NCBI GenBank assembly: GCA_013298545.1
Contig: JAAFIA010000020.1
Location: 1-60,626, forward strand
Source of the DNA: Bacteroidota bacterium
GTDB lineage: Bacteria > Bacteroidota > Bacteroidia > Palsa-965
Length of the DNA: 60,626 bases
Reading direction: 5' to 3'
The position numbers and the translations under genes are program-made. The notes below the pieces were generated by a model. That model saw only the letters and a list, made by a program, of their open reading frames with translations, did no database searches and was not told the DNA's origin. Below are positions 1 through 9,018 of this stretch, one piece after another. Each line of letters opens with the position of its first letter. The first letter of the stretch is position 1.

Positions 1-3
1 TTG

Positions 4-118
4 GAACTTGGAATCTAGACCGTAATATGTCCATAAATCGCAACACATTGGAACTTGAAATCTAGAACTTGGAATCTAGACCGTAATATGTCCATAAATC
101 GCAACACATTGGAACTTG
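4..118. repeat. Two-copy direct repeat, 54 bp at 61-bp spacing
   Basis: Positions 4-57 and 65-118 carry the same 54 bases. Each copy starts with gaacttggaatctagaccg and ends with acattggaacttg. Short variants of the phrase ttggaacttgga recur between and after the copies. The stretch lies in the gap downstream of purD and may continue beyond the left edge of the window. No gene is seen in it. Confidence 0.85.
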
Positions 119-140
119 GAAATTTGATCTTGAGATTTCC

Positions 141-1430
141 TTAAAATCCTTTCCAATTCAATAAATCTTGCCCAATGTCGCGGCGGAAATATTTTCCTTC
201 GTAAGCAATGGCATTTGCTGCGGCGAACGATTCGTTTAGTGCTTGTTGAATCGAATTGCCAAAGCCCGTACACGCCAATACACGCCCCCCCGCGCTCTCC
301 ACCGCTCCCGCCTGCCCACGCGTGCCCGCATGAAAAACAACCCCTTCCGTTTTCACATCAAGCCCCGAAATCAATTTCCCTTTTGCATAATCGCCCGGAT
401 AACCGCCAGATACTAAGACTACCGTCGTGGCCGTGCGTGGATCAATCGCCAATTGAAAATCGCTCAATTTTTTCTTGCCTGTTGCCACAAACAAATCCAA
501 CAAATCGCAGTTCAAGCGCGGCAATACCACTTCTGTCTCTGGATCGCCCATGCGGCAATTGTACTCAATCACCTTCGGTTCTCCCGCATGATTCATCAAA
601 CCAATAAAAATGAATCCCACATAAGGAATATTGTCTTTTCGCAATCCGTTGATGGTTGGAATCACCACCCGCTCCTCTACTTTTTTCAGAAACGCCTCAT
701 CGGCAAATGGTACTGGCGAAACCGCGCCCATGCCACCCGTATTCAAACCCGTATCGCCTTCGCCAATGCGCTTGTAATCTTTGGCCGCCGGAAGCATTTT
801 GTACGAAACACCATCCGTTAACACAAACACCGACAATTCAATTCCCTGCAAAAACTCTTCGATCACCACTTTGCTGCTCGCATCACCAAACTTCGCATCT
901 GCAAGCATCGCCGTAAGTTCAACTTTCGCTTCTTCTAAGGTATGCGGAATAACAACACCTTTCCCAGCCGCTAATCCATCGGCTTTTAAAACGTAGGGCG
1001 GTTGCAAGGTTTCCAAAAATTGAAGCCCTGCCGCTAAGGTTTCTTTTGTAAATGTTTGGTATTGCGCTGTGGGTACACCATGACGCATCATGAATTTTTT
1101 GGAAAAATCTTTGCTCCCTTCCAATTGCGCACCCTCTTGTTGTGGCCCGATAACCGGAATATTCCGCAACTGCTCATCGGCCAAGAAAAAATCGTGAATC
1201 CCTTTCACCAATGGATCTTCAGGCCCAACCACAACAAGGGCAATTTCTTTTTCGAGCACGAAATCTCGAATGGCCGAAAAATCGGTTACAGCCATGTTCA
1301 CATTTGTGCCACATTGTGCTGTTCCGGCGTTGCCAGGAGCAATGAATAATTGAGAAAGGCCTTGGCTCTGAGCCAATTTCCAAGCAAACGCATGTTCGCG
1401 CCCGCCAGATCCGAGAAGTAATACGTTCAT
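141..1430 (-). CDS. purD: Phosphoribosylamine--glycine ligase (GARS)
   Basis: ATP-dependent joining of glycine to 5-phosphoribosylamine, the second step of cytosolic purine synthesis. The 429-residue length matches the family. The N-terminal nucleotide-fold motif LLLGSGGREHAFAW is at residues 4-17. The ATP-grasp core follows, with LKADGLAAGKGVV near residue 150, NTGGMGAVSPVP near 230 and EYNCRMGDPETE near 290, the last supplying metal and ATP ligands. I chose the ATG at 1430 because it places the conserved NVLLLGSGG directly after the Met; an upstream reading adds 16 unconserved residues. A -7 box lies 17 nt upstream. It is a single gene, divergent from the lipoprotein at 1602. Confidence 0.97.
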   Translation of the reverse strand: MNVLLLGSGGREHAFAWKLAQSQGLSQLFIAPGNAGTAQCGTNVNMAVTDFSAIRDFVLEKEIALVVVGPEDPLVKGIHDFFLADEQLRNIPVIGPQQEGAQLEGSKDFSKKFMMRHGVPTAQYQTFTKETLAAGLQFLETLQPPYVLKADGLAAGKGVVIPHTLEEAKVELTAMLADAKFGDASSKVVIEEFLQGIELSVFVLTDGVSYKMLPAAKDYKRIGEGDTGLNTGGMGAVSPVPFADEAFLKKVEERVVIPTINGLRKDNIPYVGFIFIGLMNHAGEPKVIEYNCRMGDPETEVVLPRLNCDLLDLFVATGKKKLSDFQLAIDPRTATTVVLVSGGYPGDYAKGKLISGLDVKTEGVVFHAGTRGQAGAVESAGGRVLACTGFGNSIQQALNESFAAANAIAYEGKYFRRDIGQDLLNWKGF

Positions 1431-1447
1431 GAGCGATAGAATCGTTG

Positions 1448-1455
1448 CAAAAGTA
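1448..1455 (-). promoter_or_regulatory. -7 box TACTTTTG for purD
   Basis: On the minus strand this reads TACTTTTG, matching the Bacteroidota -7 consensus TAnnTTTG, and ends 17 nt before the purD ATG. No clear -33 element was identified. Confidence 0.55.
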
Positions 1456-1587
1456 AACAACCGCCCCGAATTGACCACTCCAAGATGACTTTCTGCACAA
1501 ACAAGTTTGTTTCGAGTAAAAGTTTCTGATTTTTAATTTATCACAATCGAAATAAAAACGACTCATTATTGTTTAAGTTAGTTGACT

Positions 1588-1595
1588 TACCTTTG
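1588..1595 (+). promoter_or_regulatory. -7 box TACCTTTG for the YfiR-like lipoprotein
   Basis: This is an exact TAnnTTTG match with an ATTG about 17 nt upstream as a possible -33 element. Only 6 nt separate it from the ATG at 1602, so the mRNA probably has almost no leader. Confidence 0.6.
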
Positions 1596-1601
1596 CGCAC
1601 G

Positions 1602-2321
1602 ATGACACGCCCTCTATTACTCTTGTTATTTGCAACCGTGCTTAGTTTCGCAACAGGCTGTGTGAGCAAACGCAAGTACACCGCATTGGATACCGATTTG
1701 CGTGCACAACGCGAAGTTTCTCAAAACTATCGCCTGCGCATCGATACGTTACAAATGGTAAATGCACAATTACGCGATAGCATAGCCGAATTAGACAGCA
1801 TGTTGGTTGTAGAACGCAACCGTTCAAAAAAGCCCGTTGCCCCAACCAAACCGAATCCTAAAAAAAGTACGCTTTCTACAACGGAAGAATACAGCAAAAA
1901 ATCTGTTTTCATTTCAACCTTTGGCAAAAATGTGATTTGGCCCGAAAAATACCTTGGGCAAAAATTCATCATCGGTGTAGTAGGCGATTCGCCACTCTTC
2001 AACGAAATGAAAAAATCGCTTGAAGGCAAAACCATGAATGGAAAAATCATTGAGGTACGCAAATTCACTTCGACAAACGTTACGCCCGTTCACATTCTTT
2101 TTATTGCTCACGCCGAAATCGGTAATTTCCAGAAAATCAAAAATGCACTCGGAACAAATCCTGTTTTGCTGGTTACCGAAGAAGGTGAAAAAGGATACGC
2201 CAACGCACACATCAATTTTTACCTCGACGAAAACAAAGTACAGTATTCGCTCAACAAGCCGCTTGCCGAACAAGCCGGATTGAAAGTAACGCAAGAACTC
2301 GTGCGTTTTTCAGATAAATAA
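1602..2321 (+). CDS. Lipoprotein with coiled coil and YfiR-like (DUF4154) domain
   Basis: 239 residues. A lipoprotein signal peptide ends in the lipobox-like ATGC (Cys about residue 20). It is followed by a polar coiled coil (about residues 25-75), a Lys/Pro-rich linker, and a C-terminal domain with the YfiR/DUF4154 pattern: a WPEKYLGQKFIIGVVGDSPL segment, KTMNGKIIEVRKF, HILFIAHAE, PVLLVTEEGE and a final INFYLDENKVQYSLN. YfiR domains in other bacteria are periplasmic and control diguanylate cyclases or accompany TonB receptors. Here there is no cyclase neighbour, and the fusion to a lipid-anchored coiled coil is unusual. The start is set by the ATG that begins the hydrophobic signal; 11 upstream codons overlap the promoter. 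Periplasmic location is inferred. Confidence 0.8.
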   Translation: MTRPLLLLLFATVLSFATGCVSKRKYTALDTDLRAQREVSQNYRLRIDTLQMVNAQLRDSIAELDSMLVVERNRSKKPVAPTKPNPKKSTLSTTEEYSKKSVFISTFGKNVIWPEKYLGQKFIIGVVGDSPLFNEMKKSLEGKTMNGKIIEVRKFTSTNVTPVHILFIAHAEIGNFQKIKNALGTNPVLLVTEEGEKGYANAHINFYLDENKVQYSLNKPLAEQAGLKVTQELVRFSDK

Positions 2322-2351
2322 TTTGGTTGTTTTCTGAGCGGTAGTTTTTAT

Positions 2352-4418
2352 TTACCGCAAAATAATTTGTCCCAATTCTTTCGCGAAAAACACTTTGGCA
2401 TCGCCTAGGTTTTTGATTTCGGCCATGATGGTTAGCATGGCTTGTTCATCCTTGAGGTCTTCACTCACTTTTAGCAATTGTTGCTTTTCGGCGATCAACA
2501 ATTCCAAATGACGCAATTTTAATTTCCGCACACTATCAATCACCGAGCGACGCAATTGCGCATCTTCTTTTAACGGATAAATAAAATGACGCTCCCAATC
2601 ATTCATCGTATGCGGAACTGCGGAGAGTTTAATGCGTTTTTCGTTGCGGCTCAGAAATAAATCTTTTTCCCAAGTATGGCTGCTGTATGGCGAACTCATC
2701 AAATCAACAGCAATTTGTCGCATATCATCGTCTTGCTGGTGTAGGAAATAATTAATATCCGGCAAAACATTGCGCTTCGCTTGTTCTTTGACCTCATCCA
2801 AAATTTTGACAAACAATTCAAACGTAAACGTAATGTTATCTTCTTCGATTTCGTGCAACAAAACTTCGGCTACCGGAACCAAATGCTCTTCTTTTTCTCC
2901 TTGCTCGTTTTCGCCTTCCATCACCACCGAATGATTTCCGAAAAGTAAAAGCAGACGAATGATTTCGCGCTCTAAACTTTTGGTATTGCGACGATCAAGA
3001 ATCGCCGCTTGTTCGGGCGGCTGCTCGTCAAGATCGGCATCGGGAATAAATGGCTGTTGCTGATTATTTTCTTCTTGCTGTATCTCGTCGGTTCGTTTTT
3101 TATCAAACGATTTGCGGCGAATTTTATTCAACTCCGTAAGCAACGATTGCTCGTCAATGTCCATGATGCGCGCACACTCGCGGATGAACAAACTGCGCTT
3201 TATCGAATCGGGAATGAGGGCAATGCTTTCGACAATTTCGTAAATCAATCCGGCTTTTTTGATCGGATCGTTTTGTACATCGTCGATGAGCAATTGCGTT
3301 TTAAACGCAATAAAATCTTTGGTGTTGGCCGCAATAAACGCTTTGAGTTCTTCGCTGCTTACACGTTTGGAGTACGAATCAGGGTCTTCATTATCGGGAA
3401 ATAACAATACCCGCACATCCATTCCCTCTTCGAGAATTAAATTGATGCCCCGAAAACTCGCCTTGATTCCCGCCGGATCGCCATCGTACAAAATGGTAAT
3501 GTTGTTGGTATAGCGACGAATCAACCGAATTTGTTCAACGGTAAGCGATGTTCCAGACGAAGCGACCACATTTTCAATTCCGGCCTGATGCATGGAAATG
3601 ACATCGGTATATCCTTCCACCAAAAAACACACATCGTCCTGAATGATTTGCTTTTTAGCAAAATACAAACCATACAAAACATTGCTCTTGTGGTAAATAT
3701 CGGTTTCTGGCGAATTGATGTACTTCGCAATTTTTTTATCCGTGCGAAGCGTTCGCCCACCAAAGGCGATCACGCGGCCACTCGTATTGTGAACCGGAAA
3801 AATTACGCGTCCTTTAAAACGATCAAAAAATTTATCGGCGTTTTCTTCGTTCTGAATCGTCAATCCCGCTTTAACTAAGTATTCCAATTTATATCCCGCA
3901 GCAATGGCCGCATCCGTCAAATCGCGCCACGTATCGGGACTAAAACCGAGTTGGAATTTTTCGATGATTTCTGGGCGAAACCCGCGCTCGCGGAAATACG
4001 TGAGGCCAATGGCTTTGCCTTCTTCGGTTTCGTGCAGGTTTTTGGAATAGTGTTTTTGTGCAAAGGTGCTGACGATGAACAAGCTTTCGCGCTCGTTGTC
4101 TTTCACGAGCTGATCAACGCTGCGTTCTTCTTCTTCGATCTCGATGTTGTATTTTTTGGCCAACCAGCGCAAGGCTTCAGGATACGAAAGGCTTTCGTGA
4201 TCCATGATAAAATTGACGGGATTGCCACCTTTTCCGCAACCAAAACATTTGTAAATCCCACGTGCTGGAGAAACGTTGAACGATGGCGATTTTTCATTAT
4301 GAAACGGACACAAACCGATCATATTGGAGCCTCGTTTTTTGAGTGCCACAAATTCGCCTACGACTTCTTCGACGCGGGCGGTTTCGATGATGCGGTCAAC
4401 AGTTTCCTTGGGAATCAT
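2352..4418 (-). CDS. dnaG: DNA primase
   Basis: Makes RNA primers for replication and works with the DnaB helicase. 688 residues. The N-terminal CHC2 zinc-binding domain has ligands Cys37, His40, Cys58 and Cys61 (CPFH...CFGC). The RNA-polymerase/toprim core follows, with LVEGYTDVISMHQAG near residue 265 and the acidic motif YDGDPAG near 315. An acidic linker around residue 430-470 leads into a divergent C-terminal helicase-interacting domain. Convergent with the lipoprotein gene, whose stop is 30 bp away. The ATG gives the usual Met-Ile-Pro start of Bacteroidota primases. Confidence 0.97.
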   Translation of the reverse strand: MIPKETVDRIIETARVEEVVGEFVALKKRGSNMIGLCPFHNEKSPSFNVSPARGIYKCFGCGKGGNPVNFIMDHESLSYPEALRWLAKKYNIEIEEEERSVDQLVKDNERESLFIVSTFAQKHYSKNLHETEEGKAIGLTYFRERGFRPEIIEKFQLGFSPDTWRDLTDAAIAAGYKLEYLVKAGLTIQNEENADKFFDRFKGRVIFPVHNTSGRVIAFGGRTLRTDKKIAKYINSPETDIYHKSNVLYGLYFAKKQIIQDDVCFLVEGYTDVISMHQAGIENVVASSGTSLTVEQIRLIRRYTNNITILYDGDPAGIKASFRGINLILEEGMDVRVLLFPDNEDPDSYSKRVSSEELKAFIAANTKDFIAFKTQLLIDDVQNDPIKKAGLIYEIVESIALIPDSIKRSLFIRECARIMDIDEQSLLTELNKIRRKSFDKKRTDEIQQEENNQQQPFIPDADLDEQPPEQAAILDRRNTKSLEREIIRLLLLFGNHSVVMEGENEQGEKEEHLVPVAEVLLHEIEEDNITFTFELFVKILDEVKEQAKRNVLPDINYFLHQQDDDMRQIAVDLMSSPYSSHTWEKDLFLSRNEKRIKLSAVPHTMNDWERHFIYPLKEDAQLRRSVIDSVRKLKLRHLELLIAEKQQLLKVSEDLKDEQAMLTIMAEIKNLGDAKVFFAKELGQIILR

Positions 4419-4475
4419 GGTTTGAAAAGGGATTCCGAAGGTACGAAAAGAGTACCGAAAGCAAGCAAATGGAAT

Positions 4476-4880
4476 TTATGCTGTTTTTAGTTTCTGCATT
4501 TCCATTTGTTTTGCCAACCAAAACACAGCAGAATCGCGGGTAGAGAAAAAACGGGTAGGCACAACAGGATTGTTGATTCGAAGATAAAAATTACCCATTA
4601 ATTTCATGGCTATGCTTGGGCTTACCAGAGCAACAGCAGAATAAAACTCATTGTATAAAGGACTAGCCGAAGCAGCGCGCATTTCGGCGGTGGTTGTAAT
4701 ATCGCGCTCTGATTCAAAAACTAAACAGCATTTTTCGCCAGGACACAAGGCCAAAGCAGCATTCCGATTTTCCCAAGCGTGTTCGGCATCAAAATGCGCT
4801 TGCGGTTTGGCCACCATAAACGCAATTTTACGCTGGGGGTCATACGTGATATGTGTTGTTCGGGTCTCTGCTGTAAGCAC
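4476..4880 (-). CDS. STAS/SpoIIAA-like DUF7793-type protein
   Basis: A 134-residue cytosolic protein without signal or membrane segments. The pattern is an N-terminal beta strand (TTHITYDPQRKIAFMVAK), a middle helix-strand unit (CCLVFESERDI), then KLMGNFYLRINNPVVPTRFF and a final AVFWLAKQ. This matches the small Bacteroidota family annotated as DUF7793 or STAS-like, which has no proven role. I place the start at GTG 4880: the longer TTG alternative at 4886 lies inside the -7 box at 4884-4891. The mRNA would be leaderless. It lies 57 bp upstream of dnaG in the same direction and may be co-transcribed with it. Confidence 0.7.
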   Translation of the reverse strand: MLTAETRTTHITYDPQRKIAFMVAKPQAHFDAEHAWENRNAALALCPGEKCCLVFESERDITTTAEMRAASASPLYNEFYSAVALVSPSIAMKLMGNFYLRINNPVVPTRFFSTRDSAVFWLAKQMEMQKLKTA

Positions 4881-4883
4881 ATA

Positions 4884-4891
4884 CAAAAGTA
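4884..4891 (-). promoter_or_regulatory. -7 box TACTTTTG for the STAS-like gene
   Basis: Reads TACTTTTG on the minus strand, 3 nt before the GTG at 4880. If used, transcription starts at or within a few bases of the start codon. Confidence 0.5.
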
Positions 4892-5025
4892 AAGGTATTT
4901 AATGACATTGCATACAAAAACATACATACAAATATCTTTTGATTTGCAGTTTGTTGAAATTCCGATCACTTAATTACTCAAAACCGCCACTTACAAAAAC
5001 AAGTAGTTTGTTCTATTTTATTTGT

Positions 5026-5033
5026 TACTTTTG
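5026..5033 (+). promoter_or_regulatory. -7 box TACTTTTG for the T9SS cargo gene
   Basis: Exact TAnnTTTG match 31 nt before the ATG at 5065. A TTTG at 5007-5010 may be a -33 element, though the 15-nt spacing is shorter than usual. Confidence 0.5.
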
Positions 5034-5064
5034 AATTGACATCCCAGTCAAATACCCTACTACA

Positions 5065-8000
5065 ATGAAAAAAATCCTACATCTGGGCGTGTTATTCCTA
5101 TCCTTTCATGCCCCTGCACAAACAACATTAAGCAATGCTTGCTTACCGGCTACCGCACAGGTTGATTTAGATATTAATAATGTTCGCGCACTAATCGTCA
5201 ATTCTGGTGCGCAATGGTTTGGCGGCAATTACACGAGTGGTTATGAAGTACCGAAAGGAAGTGGGAAAAACTCCATTTTCGCGGGTGGGCTTTGGCTTGG
5301 CGGCCTCAGCGCAAATGGACAATTGAAAGTGGCGGCCATGACGTATCGGCAAACTGGCGATGATTTTTGGCCCGGCCCACTCGACTCTTCTGGCCACGTT
5401 GAAACAAATACATGCTGGCAATACGACCGCATCTGGAAAGTGAATCGTGCCGAAGTGGAATCATTTATTGAAAACCGATCTGATCCCGAATACATTGTTC
5501 CCGAAGTGATTCGCACTTGGCCCGGAAACGGCAATACCGCGCGTGGCGAAGCGCCAACACTCGCACCATTTAGCGATGTGGATGGCGATGGCATTTACGA
5601 TTACACCAAAGGCGATTTCCCCGGTTTTAGTCCTGACCCCAACAACAATCAATGCAATTATCATTTGCAAGGCGATCAGAGTTTGTGGTGGGTGTTTAAT
5701 GACCGTGGTGATGCGCATGGCGAAACGGGTGGCGTTTCAATGGGTGTTGAAATTCAAGCGACAGCGTATGCTTTTAACCGCAACGATGATATGGGCAATA
5801 CAACGTTTTACCGTTACCACATCATCAACCGTTCAAACGAGCGCCTTTCGCAATGTTGGCTCGGTTTGTTTACAGATGTTGATTTGGGCGATGCGTTTGA
5901 CGATTATGTGGGCTGTGATGTTTCGCGCAATGTGGCTTATGTCTATAATGGTATGAATAACGATGGTGGACAAGCATACGAGATGGCCGGTACATACGGC
6001 GCACATCCGCCATCACTGGGTGTAGATATTTTGCGTGGACCAAGTGCAGATGCTAATGATCTTTTAGACAATGACCGCGATGGACTGGTGGATGAGGGCA
6101 ACGAATTCTTGCACATGGAGCGTTTTAAATATTACGATAATAATACTAGTACAACAGGCTATCCTTCTGCCACAAACGATTTTTACCATTACCTTCAAGG
6201 GAAATGGAAAGACGGCACCATGCAAACGTATGGCGGCAATGGCAATGGCGGCGCACAAGAAGCGTGGTACATGTTCCCAGACAATAGCGACCCTGATGGC
6301 TGGGGAACAAATGGTATTCCACAACAAATTTGGACTGAAATTACTGCTGGAAACATGTATAGCGACCGCCGATTTTTATCTAGCGCAGGGCCGTTTACAT
6401 TGGAGCCGGGACAAGTGCAAACCTTGCACACATCGGTTGTTTGGACCCGCGATATGGATGGAACGCCGCTAGACAATCGCGATAAAATGCTTGCAGCAAC
6501 TGACCGCGTTCAAGCCATTTTCGACAATTGCTTTGCTGGTTTTGATTGCACAACAGCAGGCGAACCACGCGTTTTTCATCAACAAGAAAACACCAAGGTT
6601 TGGTTTGCGCTTGAAGCCGGAAAAGGAACTTATAGTTGGACCTTTGGCGATGGACAAACATCAACGGAGCGTTTTCCCAAACATCATTATACAAAAGCAG
6701 GAACATATTTTATCAGTGTGGCGGTCTCCAATCTTTGCGGCATAAAATGGGCTTACGATACGATTCAAATCATTACGATTGACGAAAATTTATACGGTCC
6801 TGTGTTGAAGCGCGTGGAAGGTAGCGGTGGCGGAAGCATGTGGCTCGAGTTTACAAATGCGTCTGTCGATTCGCTTTTGCGGTGGCCCGAAGCGCGCATC
6901 ATGCAACCTTCGTATGAGCCTGTTGCTGCGCCCGTGCGCGTCATTGTTGATCCTGATGGAAATTTCACAGAAGGCGATTTCACCATTGCACTCGATACGG
7001 TTGGCTTAAAAGCGCGTTGGAAAGTTTGGAAAAATAATTCAACCGATACGGTTTATGCAGAACATACGATTGCCAATCAAAACCGCCAATACATTCCGCA
7101 ATGGGGCATTTACGTTGAGACGCGTGAACTTGCGTTCCCTGGTGATATAAAAGACAACAATGGTTTCTTAGGTTCATCGCTTTCTTTTTCCGATCCAACA
7201 AAAAATTGGTTGACGGGCATTGCGCATGACAAATCAAAACCAAGTAACAACAATTGGATACGATCTGGTAAAATGGATTTTCAAAGTTCACAATCAGCAT
7301 GTATCAATGCCTTTAATTCGTACAAGGTGAGCGGCAATTTTATTGATCCAAACAACGTGTATGAAACCGTTGTAAATGGAACATGGGCGCCGTATCGCTT
7401 GGCATCAAAAACACCAGCTTATTCTTCCGCATGTTATACCGCAGGACCAGCGCTTGATTATGCCCCTTCGCAAGGAGTTAACAAAATGCGCAATCTGGCT
7501 AGTGTCAATATCGTTTTCACTGCTGATAAATCGAAATGGTCGCGCTGCCCAGTCGTTGAGACAGGACCTAGTGAAACACTAAACGAAGGTGGCGTAAAAG
7601 CATTTTCCATGCGGCAACATTTATCGGTTGACAAAAACGGCAAAACGGTTTTGAATGGTGGTCTTTCTGATCCAACCAATCCTGAAGCTGCAGATTATAT
7701 TGGTGCAACAGGCATGGGTTGGTTTCCGGGTTATGCGTACAATTTAGAAACAGGCGAGCGACTCAATCTCCTGTTTGGCGAAAACTCGGCGATGGCTGGC
7801 GAAAATGGTCGCGACATGTTGTGGAATCCAACATCAAATGCCATGAGCAATTTAGGCGATCCGATCTGGGGCGGCATGCATTATGTATATGTGCTCGGAC
7901 ATAACAGCGATCTGCGATATAGTCCTAATTTTTCTACGGCTGATCTTCAAAACGAATTGCGCGACATACCGCGTTACGATGCCGGTTTTGCGGCGTGGAA

Positions 8001-8481
8001 AATTTTAAACTCTAGTTCAGAATACACTGAGCGTGGCGAAATTTATCGCGATGCGATGTGGGTCAACATTCCGCTGCTTGCGCAAGGTCATTCACTTCTA
8101 GAAACAGATGCAACCGTTCGCCTGCGGGTAAGTAAACCGTTTAAACGTGCGTTGGCTGGACCAGTAGCATTGAATGATACATGCCCGATGTTTACGTTTT
8201 CGTTGCTTCGCAGCGAGTATAGTTTCTTGCCGTTTTTAGGTGAGCCTACTGTTTTCCCCAATCCGTTTGCCGAATCGTGTACCATCATGTTTGAAAATCC
8301 AGCTGATAAACCGGTGCACTTGCGTGTGTATGATATGCGTGGCACCCTCGTACGCGATATGCCTGATTTACGCACCGATCGCGTGGCGATTGATCGACGT
8401 GGTTTAGAGAATGGAGTTTACCTCTACGAACTTGTGTTTGACGATGGTCAACGAAAGACGGGACGATTTATAGCACGGTAA
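5065..8481 (+). CDS. Large secreted protein with PKD domain and T9SS sorting domain
   Basis: 1138 residues with a cleavable signal peptide (MKKILHLGVLFLSF..., cut after APAQ). Acidic calcium-loop-like stretches occur near residue 172 (DVDGDGIYD) and near 335 (DNDRDGLVDEG). A PKD domain lies near residues 515-560 (SWTFGDGQTSTERFPKHHY). The last 75 residues form a type A T9SS sorting domain: PTVFPNPF, then LRVYDMRGTLVRD, then ENGVYLYELVFDDGQR. It should cross the inner membrane by Sec and the outer membrane by the type IX system. No enzymatic motif was recognised; adhesion or polymer binding is possible. It is a single gene ending in a strong terminator. Confidence 0.88.
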   Translation: MKKILHLGVLFLSFHAPAQTTLSNACLPATAQVDLDINNVRALIVNSGAQWFGGNYTSGYEVPKGSGKNSIFAGGLWLGGLSANGQLKVAAMTYRQTGDDFWPGPLDSSGHVETNTCWQYDRIWKVNRAEVESFIENRSDPEYIVPEVIRTWPGNGNTARGEAPTLAPFSDVDGDGIYDYTKGDFPGFSPDPNNNQCNYHLQGDQSLWWVFNDRGDAHGETGGVSMGVEIQATAYAFNRNDDMGNTTFYRYHIINRSNERLSQCWLGLFTDVDLGDAFDDYVGCDVSRNVAYVYNGMNNDGGQAYEMAGTYGAHPPSLGVDILRGPSADANDLLDNDRDGLVDEGNEFLHMERFKYYDNNTSTTGYPSATNDFYHYLQGKWKDGTMQTYGGNGNGGAQEAWYMFPDNSDPDGWGTNGIPQQIWTEITAGNMYSDRRFLSSAGPFTLEPGQVQTLHTSVVWTRDMDGTPLDNRDKMLAATDRVQAIFDNCFAGFDCTTAGEPRVFHQQENTKVWFALEAGKGTYSWTFGDGQTSTERFPKHHYTKAGTYFISVAVSNLCGIKWAYDTIQIITIDENLYGPVLKRVEGSGGGSMWLEFTNASVDSLLRWPEARIMQPSYEPVAAPVRVIVDPDGNFTEGDFTIALDTVGLKARWKVWKNNSTDTVYAEHTIANQNRQYIPQWGIYVETRELAFPGDIKDNNGFLGSSLSFSDPTKNWLTGIAHDKSKPSNNNWIRSGKMDFQSSQSACINAFNSYKVSGNFIDPNNVYETVVNGTWAPYRLASKTPAYSSACYTAGPALDYAPSQGVNKMRNLASVNIVFTADKSKWSRCPVVETGPSETLNEGGVKAFSMRQHLSVDKNGKTVLNGGLSDPTNPEAADYIGATGMGWFPGYAYNLETGERLNLLFGENSAMAGENGRDMLWNPTSNAMSNLGDPIWGGMHYVYVLGHNSDLRYSPNFSTADLQNELRDIPRYDAGFAAWKILNSSSEYTERGEIYRDAMWVNIPLLAQGHSLLETDATVRLRVSKPFKRALAGPVALNDTCPMFTFSLLRSEYSFLPFLGEPTVFPNPFAESCTIMFENPADKPVHLRVYDMRGTLVRDMPDLRTDRVAIDRRGLENGVYLYELVFDDGQRKTGRFIAR

Positions 8482-8509
8482 TTAGTTGATAGATCAACTA
8501 GTTGATTGT

Positions 8510-8548
8510 AACAAAAAAGGAGCATACTACACATGCTCCTTTTTTGTT
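8510..8548. terminator. Bidirectional intrinsic terminator
   Basis: Perfect 16-bp stem: aacaaaaaaggagcat at 8510-8525 pairs with atgctccttttttgtt at 8533-8548 around a 7-nt loop. The A- and T-tracts let it end both the T9SS gene (+) and the MORN operon (-, stop at 8563). Just upstream, 8484-8506 contains three copies of gttgat or its complement. Confidence 0.9.
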
Positions 8549-8562
8549 GGTTGATTTTTATT

Positions 8563-9018
8563 TTATTCTCCACCAAAATCCTTTTCCACCACGCTTCCTT
8601 TTTCATCGCTAAAAATCCACTTGCCAACCATTTTGCCTTGTTTGTAATTTCCCTTAGAACTCACAACACCATTGGCCCACCACGAAGTGCCTTCGCCTTC
8701 GCGTATGCCTTGGTTATACACCCCTTGACTCCATTTTTTACCATCGCGGTAAAACGTCATCCAAATGCCATGCGCAAGACCATTTTGGATTGTTCCTTTT
8801 TTATAAATCAGGCCATTGTCATAGCGTTCAACCAATTCGCCGTTGTAAATAGAATCGGCCACATTTTTTTTGACTGGCCCAACCGGATTGCTAATCGTGA
8901 GTTCTGATTGCATTTTTGCTGCAAGCGAATCGGCTTTTGTCATGGGCCGCTTGGTAGGATCGCCACAAGCGGTAAAAAGCAACGTAGCGAAAACGAATGT
9001 AATGATCGACTTATCCAT
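8563..9018 (-). CDS. MORN-repeat lipoprotein
   Basis: 151 residues. Lipoprotein signal with lipobox FTAC (Cys18), a short linker, then about four MORN-like repeats of the YwqK type from residue 75 onward (for example GLAHGIWMTFYRDGKKWSQG and KQGKMVGKWIF). Such proteins are often annotated as YwqK-family antitoxins, but in Bacteroidota they are common envelope proteins and no toxin is seen nearby. The start is the ATG at 9018, which begins the signal; it overlaps the stop of the upstream gene by 8 bp, suggesting translational coupling. Last gene of the operon starting at 10785. Confidence 0.78.
   Translation of the reverse strand: MDKSIITFVFATLLFTACGDPTKRPMTKADSLAAKMQSELTISNPVGPVKKNVADSIYNGELVERYDNGLIYKKGTIQNGLAHGIWMTFYRDGKKWSQGVYNQGIREGEGTSWWANGVVSSKGNYKQGKMVGKWIFSDEKGSVVEKDFGGE

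Noticed and set aside
4881-4886. TTG at 4886 as start of the STAS-like gene
   Set aside because: It lies inside the -7 box 4884-4891. GTG 4880 is the first start codon after the box.
8484-8506. Repeated gttgat motif as a CRISPR or phage attachment site
   Set aside because: Only three 6-bp copies in mixed orientation, lying directly in front of a terminator, with no spacers or cas genes.
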